Source: Hymenobacter algoricola (lineage in GTDB: Bacteria; Bacteroidota; Bacteroidia; Cytophagales; Hymenobacteraceae). From it: a DNA stretch of 64,000 nt. The notes below the pieces were generated by a model. That model saw only the letters and a program-made list of their open reading frames with translations, was not told where the DNA came from and searched no databases. The DNA is taken from NCBI RefSeq assembly GCF_039539525.1, contig NZ_BAABDH010000021.1:103420-167419 (forward strand). The letters run 5' to 3'. Numbering within the stretch: the first letter of the stretch is position 1; every line of letters begins with the position of its first letter. Shown here piece by piece: positions 25,404 to 32,494 of this stretch. A program made the position numbers and the translations under genes.

Positions 25404-26138
25404 ATGCTACAGCAAGACTACGCCCGCTACACTACCCAGGATCAGCTGGTCTGGAAAGTACTGTTCGACCGCCAGACGGCGCTGCTGCACAAGCGCGCCG
25501 CCACGGCCTTCGGGCAGGGCCTGGCCAAAGTGGGGTTGCACCGCGGCGCTATCCCCGACTTCGCCGAAGTCAGCCAGCGGCTGCACCAGGCCACCGGCTG
25601 GCAGCTGGAGCCCGTGCGTGGCATGCTCAACGACGCCGATTTCTTCGGCCTGCTGGCCCAGCGCAGGTTCCCCGCCACGGTCTGGATTCGCTCCATGCAG
25701 CAATTCGACTTCATTGAGGAGCCCGACCTGTTTCACGGCGTATTTGGCCACGTACCGCTATTGATGGACCGCGCCTTCGCCGATTTCCTGCACTTTCTGG
25801 GCCACGTAGCCGCCCAGCATCTGCACGATGCGCCGGCGCTGGCCCGGCTGGAGCGGCTCTATGGCTTCACCGTGCAGTTCGGACTGGTGCTGGAGCGGGG
25901 CGAGGCCCGGATGTACGGGGCCGGCCTGCTCTCCTCGTCGGGCGAAATCCACCATTGCCTCGGCGACATCCCCCGGCGGCAGCCCTTCGATCTGGCCACC
26001 GTGCTGCACACGCCCTACAGCGAGCAGCACCTGCAGGATCAGTATTTCGTGCTCAACAGCTGGGAGCAGCTCACCGAAAGCGTAGCCGAGCTGGCCGCTT
26101 TGCTCTCGACCGGTTGGGAGCTGGAGCCGGTGCGGTGA
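25404..26138 (+). CDS. phhA: Phenylalanine-4-hydroxylase
   Basis: Pterin- and iron-dependent hydroxylase turning Phe into Tyr, 244 residues, catalytic domain only as in other bacteria. N-terminal QQDYARYTTQDQLVWKVLFDRQ and central DLFHGVFGHVPLL carry the two iron-binding histidines, His111 and His116. The third ligand is normally Glu in a WFTVEFGL motif; here the segment reads YGFTVQFGLV with Gln158 (codon CAG, 25875-25877). The following YGAGLLSSSGE is normal. Whether the enzyme keeps full activity, or another residue serves, cannot be told. Transcription is probably controlled by the upstream terminator. Confidence 0.93.
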   Translation: MLQQDYARYTTQDQLVWKVLFDRQTALLHKRAATAFGQGLAKVGLHRGAIPDFAEVSQRLHQATGWQLEPVRGMLNDADFFGLLAQRRFPATVWIRSMQQFDFIEEPDLFHGVFGHVPLLMDRAFADFLHFLGHVAAQHLHDAPALARLERLYGFTVQFGLVLERGEARMYGAGLLSSSGEIHHCLGDIPRRQPFDLATVLHTPYSEQHLQDQYFVLNSWEQLTESVAELAALLSTGWELEPVR

Positions 26139-26206
26139 GATGGTGAAGTGGTGAAAGGTGAAGGATGACAAACGCTTTTTCACCACTTCACCTTTCACCA
26201 CTTCAC
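26139..26206. repeat. GGTGAAG heptad fold-back between convergent genes
   Basis: Units GGTGAAGT/GGTGAAA/GGTGAAG on the left are mirrored by TTCACCAC/TTCACCT/TTCACCAC/TTCACC on the right. It fills the gap between phhA and the Mpo1-like gene and may also end both transcripts. Confidence 0.75.
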
Positions 26207-26677
26207 CTAATACCGCCAGCCCAGGGCCCGGTACACGAAGTGCAGCAGCCACAGCGGACCGATGAGCAGAAACTGCAGGTCTTTCAGAAAGCTGGGCTCT
26301 TTGCCTTCCACCTTGTGCCCCCAGAACTGCCCGATCCAGGCCAGCACAAAAATCAGGACGCACACGGTCCACAGCGGCAGGGCGGCCCCGGCTTCTACCA
26401 GCCGCAGGGCGCCAGCCATCAGTGCCCACACCAGCACCATGCCGATGGACAGCCGCACCGACAGGCGCAGGTAATACATCACTGCCAGCCCCATAACGAG
26501 GGTGGCCAGATTCAGCCAGGGACTCAGCTGTTGCACGGCCTTCGGCATTGGTACCGACCACAGCAGACCCAGCAGGGAAAACATAATCAGCGGCACGCAC
26601 ACCCAGTGCACCAGCTTGTTGGTCGGGTTATGGTGGCTTTCACCGTATTCAGTCAGCAGATCGGGGAGCGTTGCCAT
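26207..26677 (-). CDS. Mpo1/DUF962-family membrane protein
   Basis: A 156-residue inner-membrane protein with about four hydrophobic helices. It carries the family motifs YGESHHNPTNKLVHWVCVPL near the N-terminus and GQFWGHKVEGKEPSFLKDL toward the end. These hold the His residues that bind iron in yeast Mpo1, a 2-hydroxy fatty acid dioxygenase. The yeast activity may or may not apply to the bacterial protein. It stands alone on the minus strand, convergent with phhA. Confidence 0.85.
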   Translation of the reverse strand: MATLPDLLTEYGESHHNPTNKLVHWVCVPLIMFSLLGLLWSVPMPKAVQQLSPWLNLATLVMGLAVMYYLRLSVRLSIGMVLVWALMAGALRLVEAGAALPLWTVCVLIFVLAWIGQFWGHKVEGKEPSFLKDLQFLLIGPLWLLHFVYRALGWRY

Positions 26678-26787
26678 AATGAGGGATTTTATGGGACAAT
26701 GAGGCCTGCCGGCTCCGGCAGGGCGGTGCCAAAGCAGTGAGCTAAATGTATCAGCTTTCCCGAACTATTGTCTCGGGCATTAAGCCA

Positions 26788-26826
26788 CAGAAAAAGCCCG
26801 ACTGCTTCCGCAATCGGGCTTTTCTG
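26788..26826 (-). terminator. Intrinsic terminator after the dienelactone hydrolase gene
   Basis: On the minus strand GCCCGATTGC pairs with GCAGTCGGGC (one mismatch) around a GGAA loop, followed by TTTTTCT. Confidence 0.85.
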
Positions 26827-26860
26827 CAAACTGATAACGCCTGCAAGCAGGCCGCCGGGG

Positions 26861-27721
26861 CTACGACTTCAGCTTGAAGTTCTTGCGCAGGTAAGCCAGC
26901 GCCAGCTCGTGGGCTTTGGCCGAATATTCCTTGCTGTATTTGGGATTTGAAGGGTTGGCGAAAGCGTGGTCGGCATCGTAGCTCACGATGGTCACTTTCT
27001 CCTTGGCCGCAACCATGTCCTTCTGGAACTGGGCCACCACCTCGGGGTTGATCCACTTGTCCTGGGTGGCAAAAATGCCCAGCACGTCGGTATTCAGCGT
27101 TTTGAGCTTGGCCACGTCCTTTTCGGGCATGCCGTAGTACACCACGCTGCCCACCGCTTTCGGGCCGGCCAGCAGCGCCGTTTGCAGACTCCAGCCGCCG
27201 CCAAAGCACCAGCCGATGGAGGCAACTTTGGCACCGGGTCCCGCGTGCAGCAGGGCCCCTTTGATGATAGCCTCGGCCCGCTCGGTTTTCACGGCCTGCA
27301 TCAGCTTGCCGGCTTCATCGGGGGTAGTGGCTACCTGACCGTCGTAGAGGTCGAGGGCAATGATGTTGACGCCTTTCAACTCGTTGGCGTAAGTGGCGGC
27401 TTCCTTCTTGATGTAGTCATTCAGCCCCCACCACTCGTGGATAATGAACAGGTACTTGTCGGAGCGCACGTTGCTCTTGATTTCAAAGCCTTTGCCGGTC
27501 TGGCCATCGGTGGTTTTGAACTCAATCATTTCACCCTGACCCTCGTAGGCGTAGGGCAGAGGCGAGTCGTGGCCGCCGGAAAAGTCTTCGTTGGTAGCCA
27601 GCATCGCAAAGGTTTCCGTGGCATTGGCCGCAGGCCGGGTACAGCAGCTTATTTTGCTCTGCGCCGAAGCCATTGTGGCCACGCTCAGCAGCGCGGCGCA
27701 AAGGGTCCAGATCTTTTTCAT
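26861..27721 (-). CDS. Exported dienelactone hydrolase family protein
   Basis: An alpha/beta hydrolase of 286 residues with signal peptide MKKIWTLCAALLSVATMASA. The nucleophile is Cys172 in GWCFGGGW, the conserved Glu96 is in IIHEWWGLND, and the catalytic His is in YDADHAFANP, as in dienelactone hydrolases. Residues about 21-60 are an extra N-terminal piece with a CC pair. Periplasmic members of this family have broad or unknown substrates; no aromatic-degradation genes are nearby, so dienelactone itself is unlikely. Confidence 0.9.
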   Translation of the reverse strand: MKKIWTLCAALLSVATMASAQSKISCCTRPAANATETFAMLATNEDFSGGHDSPLPYAYEGQGEMIEFKTTDGQTGKGFEIKSNVRSDKYLFIIHEWWGLNDYIKKEAATYANELKGVNIIALDLYDGQVATTPDEAGKLMQAVKTERAEAIIKGALLHAGPGAKVASIGWCFGGGWSLQTALLAGPKAVGSVVYYGMPEKDVAKLKTLNTDVLGIFATQDKWINPEVVAQFQKDMVAAKEKVTIVSYDADHAFANPSNPKYSKEYSAKAHELALAYLRKNFKLKS

Positions 27722-27845
27722 AAGATGAAAAAATGGTGAAGAGTGGGAATGCCGACCAGTAGCTCATTTGATGTAGCTACATAAATGCGCCACCGGTCGG
27801 CAAATACAACTCAAGCCTACCGGAATAGTTTGGCAAAACCAAAAC

Positions 27846-29213
27846 TCACGCGGCTCCGGTCTGCACCACGGCCCGCAGCTCGGTCAGCAAAGCATACAAA
27901 CCCACGTACGTCCGGTTCAGGTAGATGAAGTGCTCCGACCCGCGCGGCTCCCGCTGCTGGCGCAGCTCGGGCTGCTGCATCAGGTCGTCGCCGAGGGCGT
28001 AGAGCGCCGTCATGTACGCGGGGTCGCCGAAGTCGAAGGTAGGCTGGCGGAAGGGGCGCCCCACCAGCTCCAGCGAGGCCTGCATGGTGCTGAGGTAAAA
28101 GGCGCGGCGGGCGGGCGTATCCTCAGGGCGCAGGATGCCGGCCTCGGTCAGCAGCGCGGCTAGGCGGGTTTCGTCGGCCAGGGTTTCGGCCGTGAGCAGG
28201 GATGTGAACAGCGTGTACACGTCGGCCGGAATTTCCTTCACGCAGCCAAAGTCCAGCACGCCCACGGTGCCGCCGTGCTCGGTCCGGAGCAGGAAGTTGC
28301 CGGGGTGAGGGTCGGCGTGCACCTGCCGGAGCGTGTTCATCTGGAAGGCGTAGAAGTCCCAGAGTGCCTGGCCCAGCTGGTTGCGGATTTCCTGGCTGGG
28401 ATTGGCCGGCAGAAACTCCTTCAGGTGCTGACCGCCCAGCCAGTCCATGGTCAGGATGCGGGGGGAGGAAAGCTCGGGGTAGTAGCGGGCAAACTCCAGG
28501 TGGGGCAAGTGGGCGCAGCGGGCCCCGATTTCGGTGCCCCGCCGCAATTCCAGCGCGTAATCGGTTTCTTCCAGCAGCCGGGTTTCCACTTCCTCCAGGT
28601 AGGGCCGCACCTGAGCTTCATCGAGCCCCATCACGCGCAGGGCAATGGGCTTCACCAGCCGGATGTCGGAGCGGATGCTGTCGGCCACGCCGGGATACTG
28701 CACCTTCACGGCCAGCGGCTGGCCGTTCTGGCGGGCAAAATGCACCTGGCCGATGCTGGCAGCCTGGCGTGCGTTCAGGTCAAACTCTTCGAAAAGCTCG
28801 TAGGGCGAGCGGCCGAAGGCATCCCGGAAAACCTTGACCACCAGCGGGCCCGACAGCGGCGGGGTCTGGTACTGGGCCTTGGCAAACTGGTCGGCGTAAG
28901 CAGCGGGCAGCAGGTTTTTCTCCATGGCCAGCATCTGCGCCACCTTCAGCACCGAGCCTTTCATTTCGCTCAGCGTACCGTACAGCTCCGCCGCGTTGGC
29001 CTGGTTTAGGTCGTCGGTGCTGCTTTCGGCGCCTACCGAGCGGCGGGCGTAGTGCTTCACGTAGTTGGCGCCCACCTTCAGCCCCGTTTTGGCGAAGCGG
29101 GCCGCCCGCGCCACCTTGGTAGTTGGAATGGAGGAGAGCTGGCGGGATTCCGCCGCGTCATCAGCCGGGGCCGAATTCAGGTCCCGGCCCGGCGTATCAG
29201 ACAGGTCCGGCAT
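27846..29213 (-). CDS. ABC1/UbiB-family atypical kinase
   Basis: 455 residues. Atypical protein-kinase-like ATPase: KxGQ-region MKGSVLKVAQML (Gln kept, Gly replaced by Ala), Ala-rich loop QAASIGQVHFA, VKVQYPG, catalytic HADPHPGN and metal-binding LDFGCVKE. Members support isoprenoid-quinone or lipid metabolism. Its ATG overlaps the stop of the upstream TetR-like gene by one base (TAATG), so the two are translated together. The N-terminal 35 residues are low-complexity. Confidence 0.92.
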   Translation of the reverse strand: MPDLSDTPGRDLNSAPADDAAESRQLSSIPTTKVARAARFAKTGLKVGANYVKHYARRSVGAESSTDDLNQANAAELYGTLSEMKGSVLKVAQMLAMEKNLLPAAYADQFAKAQYQTPPLSGPLVVKVFRDAFGRSPYELFEEFDLNARQAASIGQVHFARQNGQPLAVKVQYPGVADSIRSDIRLVKPIALRVMGLDEAQVRPYLEEVETRLLEETDYALELRRGTEIGARCAHLPHLEFARYYPELSSPRILTMDWLGGQHLKEFLPANPSQEIRNQLGQALWDFYAFQMNTLRQVHADPHPGNFLLRTEHGGTVGVLDFGCVKEIPADVYTLFTSLLTAETLADETRLAALLTEAGILRPEDTPARRAFYLSTMQASLELVGRPFRQPTFDFGDPAYMTALYALGDDLMQQPELRQQREPRGSEHFIYLNRTYVGLYALLTELRAVVQTGAA

Positions 29214-29845
29214 TAGCGGCGGCGAATCAGGAAGCGGGCGAAGTCCAGGGCCGAATCCAGGGAGTTGCGGCCTACCAGGTCGAAGCTGAGGGTGACGGCC
29301 TTTTCCACGGCGGCATCGGTGCGCTCAAAGTTGAGCGTATCATCCTTGGCGAAGAAGCCCAGCACGAACATCACCTGGGCCCAGAAAAAGCGTGGGTACT
29401 GGTCTTGTACCAGCGGTCGGGAGGCTACCTCCTCGGTCTGGCGGGCCTGACGCAGCAGGTCTGCCACGAAGTGCTCGAAGTCCTGGCGGAAGTCGTCGAG
29501 CACCCGGGGTGTGAGGCCCGGCACCGGCGGCATATACTTGCGCAGCGACCAGAGCGCGTAGCTGCGGTTCTGCTTCAGAATTTCGAGTAGGGTGAAGTAG
29601 AAGGCCAGCAGCTTTTCCCGGGCCCCGTACGTTTCCCACACCGGCTCCTTCGCCGCCCGCTCCCGGGCATCGCGCCCGAAGTCGCCCCAGATTTCGCGGT
29701 CGATGGCGGCGAAGGTGGCATAGTGGCGGTAGAATTCGGCCTCGGGAAGGCCCAGCTTCTGCGTCAGCTTGAAGACGGACGCGGGCGGGGTGTTTTTATT
29801 CAGCACGTAGCTGAGGTAAGCCTGTTTGATGCGCTCTTTTTCCAT
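29213..29845 (-). CDS. TetR-like transcriptional regulator
   Basis: 210 residues. N-terminal helices KERIKQAYLSYVLNKNTPPASVFKLTQKLGLPEAEFYRHYATF fit a TetR-type HTH, where the last helix replaces the usual YxHF. The rest is all-helical, as in TetR ligand domains. It precedes the ABC1 kinase gene with a one-base overlap, an arrangement I recall from other Bacteroidota. It may regulate its own operon; the ligand is unknown. Confidence 0.75.
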   Translation of the reverse strand: MEKERIKQAYLSYVLNKNTPPASVFKLTQKLGLPEAEFYRHYATFAAIDREIWGDFGRDARERAAKEPVWETYGAREKLLAFYFTLLEILKQNRSYALWSLRKYMPPVPGLTPRVLDDFRQDFEHFVADLLRQARQTEEVASRPLVQDQYPRFFWAQVMFVLGFFAKDDTLNFERTDAAVEKAVTLSFDLVGRNSLDSALDFARFLIRRR

Positions 29846-29939
29846 AGTGGTATAACCGGTGGGTTGGGTTGAGGTTGCGGATCTGTCGGGTTAAGTTCGG
29901 GCGTATTTCCGGTTAGACTGTCACGCAGAGCGAAAGAAC

Positions 29940-29968
29940 GTCATACCGAGCGCAGCCGAGGTATGACG
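29940..29968. repeat. REP-like hairpin
   Basis: CGTCATACC and GGTATGACG pair around GAGCGCAGCCGA. A degenerate half-copy (GTCACGCAGAGCGAAAGAACG) precedes it from about 29921. Member of the GTCATnCnGAGCG family. Confidence 0.7.
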
Positions 29969-29996
29969 TTGTTAGGAATGACGTTATTCGGAGCCC

Positions 29997-31319
29997 TCAT
30001 TCTCCCGCCGCCCGGTAGGCGGCGCGGAAGGTGTCGATGGCGCGCTGCCGGGCGAATTTGTGGTCGACCAGCGGCTTGACGTACCTGGTGGTGCCGAATT
30101 CGGGTACCCACTTTTTCACGTAGGCCAGCTGCGGGTCGTAGGCTTCCAGCTGATTCTGGGGGCTGTACACCCGGAACCAGGGCGCGGCCACGGCGCCGGT
30201 GCCCGCCATCCACTGCCAGTTGCCCACATTGTTGGCCATGTCGTAGTCGAGCAGTTTGTCGGCGAAGTACCCGTCGCCCCAGCGCCAGTCGATGAGCAGG
30301 TGCTTGACCAGAAAGCCGGCCGCCGCAATTCGGGCCCGGTTGGGCATGTAGCCGGTCTGGTTCAGCTCCCGCATTCCGGCGTCGACCAGCGGGTAGCCGG
30401 TGCGGCCCTCGCACCAGGCGTTGAATTCGTCTTCGTTGTTGCGGTAGGGTACCTGGCGCAGCCTGGGGTCGTAGCTTTCGGAGGCGGTGAAAGGGAAATG
30501 CCAGAGCAGCATCATGAAGTAGTCGCGCCAGATCAGCTCCCCCAGCAGCTTGGGGTTCAGCTCCCGGGCCTGCCGCATCAGCTCCCGCACGCTCAGCGTA
30601 CCGAAGCGCAGGTGCACCGAGCGGCGCGTACTGCTGTTCACCAGGCCGGGCTGGTCGCGGGTGTTGTGGTAGTTCTCCACCAGGGCCGCGGCGGGCAGCT
30701 CGGCGGCGGGCACAAACTGCTCGTAGCGCTCAAAGCCCATTTCGGCCAGCGTCGGCCGGGCCGGAGCATCCGGCAGCGGCAGCAGGTTTTCGGCCCGGAA
30801 GAATTCCCGGGATGGATACGGCTCCAGCTGCTCGTCGCGCAAGGCATTCAGCCAGGCTTTGCTGTAGGCGCCAAACACCTTCGACGGCTTGCCGGACTTA
30901 CCCAGCAGCTCGTCTTTAGCGAAAATCACCTGGTCCTTGAAAGCGTGAAACTCCGCGCCGCGCCCGTGCAGCACTTGCGCAATAGCCGCGTCCCGCTCCG
31001 CCGCGTAGGGCTCATAGTCCTCGTTGGTATACACGGCGGCCACCTCGTAGCGCTGGGCCAGCTGCGCAAATACCTCCTCAGGACGGCCGTAGTAGGCCAG
31101 AAAAGTGCCGCCTGCCTGGGCCGTAAGCCCGCCCAGCCGTTCCACCTGGTCATAGATGAACGTGACGCGGGCATCCTTGCGGCTGGGCAGTAAGTCCAGA
31201 ATCTCGCGGTCGTAGATGAAGAGTGGTACTACGGGCAAACCGCTTTGCAGCGCCGCCGCCAGACCCGCGTTATCGTGCTGACGCAGGTCGCGCCGGTGCC
31301 AGAAGATGACGATTTTCAT
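29997..31319 (-). CDS. phr: Cryptochrome/photolyase family protein (class I CPD photolyase-like)
   Basis: Light-driven repair of cyclobutane pyrimidine dimers, 440 residues. The N-terminal antenna domain starts IVIFWHRRDLRQHDNAGL. The FAD domain shows NSSTRRSVHLRFGTLSVREL, ELIWRDYFMMLLW, WCEGRTGYPLVDAGMREL, TGYMPNRARI, LLIDWRWGDGYFA and NNVGNWQW. Length is slightly short for the family (about 430-475). A cryptochrome-like signalling role cannot be ruled out, but the Trp and active-site regions look photolyase-like. A BLUF photoreceptor gene lies 24 kb away. Confidence 0.92.
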   Translation of the reverse strand: MKIVIFWHRRDLRQHDNAGLAAALQSGLPVVPLFIYDREILDLLPSRKDARVTFIYDQVERLGGLTAQAGGTFLAYYGRPEEVFAQLAQRYEVAAVYTNEDYEPYAAERDAAIAQVLHGRGAEFHAFKDQVIFAKDELLGKSGKPSKVFGAYSKAWLNALRDEQLEPYPSREFFRAENLLPLPDAPARPTLAEMGFERYEQFVPAAELPAAALVENYHNTRDQPGLVNSSTRRSVHLRFGTLSVRELMRQARELNPKLLGELIWRDYFMMLLWHFPFTASESYDPRLRQVPYRNNEDEFNAWCEGRTGYPLVDAGMRELNQTGYMPNRARIAAAGFLVKHLLIDWRWGDGYFADKLLDYDMANNVGNWQWMAGTGAVAAPWFRVYSPQNQLEAYDPQLAYVKKWVPEFGTTRYVKPLVDHKFARQRAIDTFRAAYRAAGE

Positions 31320-31567
31320 TCGGGGTCTTGGTTGGTTAGGGTCTTGGGGTCTTGGTTGCGGGAAAGGCTGTCATTCTGGGCTTGCGCAGAACCTTCCTGT
31401 TTTCCCGCTCAAAACTCTACGAACAAGCAGAAGCTTTGTTGAGGTCTGAAGTGGAGTGGCGAAAACGGCTGGCAGCGGGGCAGGAGCAAGGTCCTTAAGC
31501 CGGTTATGCCTCATCCAGGCTGAAAGTCAGAAAAATCCAGGACCCCAAGACCCCAAAAACCAAGCCC
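31320..31567. repeat. Composite fold-back: GGGTCTTG arms around a REP-like core
   Basis: Left arm: GGGGTCTT, GGTTGGTTA, GGGTCTTG, GGGTCTTGG (31322-31356). Right arm: CCCCAAGACCCC, AAAAACCAAGCCCC (31541-31567). Between them a GCTGTCATTCTGGGCTTGCG copy of the REP-like unit starts near 31368. It separates the SDR and photolyase genes, both minus strand. Confidence 0.65.
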
Positions 31568-32284
31568 CTACTTCAGCCGTCCCATGCCGCCATCAACCGG
31601 CATAATCTGGCCGGTGATATAGGAGCTGTGGTCGGAAAGCAGGAAGGAGGCCATGTAAGCCAGGTCCAGGGGCTGGCCTACGCGTTGCAGGGGGCTGCGC
31701 TTGGCACCGGCTTCCTGCTTCTCGGGCGTGTTGAGCAACGCTGCCGCCAGGGGCGTATCGGTCAGCGACGGGGCCACGGCGTTGACGCGGACGCTGCTGC
31801 CGGCGTATTCGGCGGCCAGGGCGCGGGTAAGGCCTTCGAGCCCGGCCTTGGCGGTGGCAATGCTGGCGTGGAAGCTCATGCCGGTAGTAGCCGCCACCGT
31901 GCTGAACAGCACCACCGACGCGCCTTCGGCCTTTTTCAGCCGCTTCATCACGGCCTGCAACACCTGCACGGCGCCCATTACGTTCAGCTCGAACTCCGCG
32001 CGGAAATCGTCCAGCGGAATCCGCTCGAAGGGGCGCAGCTTGATGCTGCCGGGGCAATACACCACGCCGTGCAGCACTTCGGGCAGCGCCGTCAGCAGCT
32101 CGGCGGGCAGGGGCTGGGTGGCATCGAAGGGCAGGAAAGTGGTGCCCAGCGCTTCCAGTTCCGGCGACAGGTGGCGAGAAGCCGTGAACAGGTGGGCGCC
32201 CAGCTTGTGGAGTAGCTCGGCCGTAGCCAGCCCGATGCCCGAGGAGGCACCGACAACGAGAATATTCTTTTGCGAAAAATCCAT
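31568..32284 (-). CDS. SDR-family oxidoreductase lacking the usual active-site Tyr
   Basis: 238 residues, Rossmann fold. Cofactor motif GASSGIG (12-18), Asn101 in FELNVMGAVQ, Ser128 in VVLFSTVAATTG and Lys146 in ASIATAKAG are in place, but the YxxxK tyrosine position holds Ile142 (His139 is close by). A C-terminal PVDGGMG is as usual. I recall SDR relatives with a similar HASIAxAK motif, so this may be a subfamily trait rather than a defect. Start at 32284 (MDFSQKNIL) is preferred over 32329. Confidence 0.85.
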   Translation of the reverse strand: MDFSQKNILVVGASSGIGLATAELLHKLGAHLFTASRHLSPELEALGTTFLPFDATQPLPAELLTALPEVLHGVVYCPGSIKLRPFERIPLDDFRAEFELNVMGAVQVLQAVMKRLKKAEGASVVLFSTVAATTGMSFHASIATAKAGLEGLTRALAAEYAGSSVRVNAVAPSLTDTPLAAALLNTPEKQEAGAKRSPLQRVGQPLDLAYMASFLLSDHSSYITGQIMPVDGGMGRLK

Positions 32285-32494
32285 GCGGAAAGCGGGAAGG
32301 AAGTTTGCGCTGACAACTAGGCCGCGCACCCAAGGTTTATATATTGTAACCTAAATCCGCAATTGGTAGAATAGGATGACTGCGAATACCGTCAATTCAG
32401 CAAAAATTCGCTGCTGCCCTCCGGGTCTTGCCGGGCTTTTGCCTAGCTTTCGGTCCTGAATGCCCACCACCCGCCAAAACGCCTTTTCTGAGTT

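Noticed and set aside
25211..25717. A 168-codon frame beginning MLFYICPC before phhA, at first sight a Phe/Tyr leader peptide
   Set aside because: It starts before the predicted start of transcription, has no nearby stop and runs into phhA in another frame.
25758..26600. A 280-codon minus-strand frame across phhA and the Mpo1-like gene
   Set aside because: Runs antisense through phhA and in a wrong frame through the Mpo1-like gene; a shadow.
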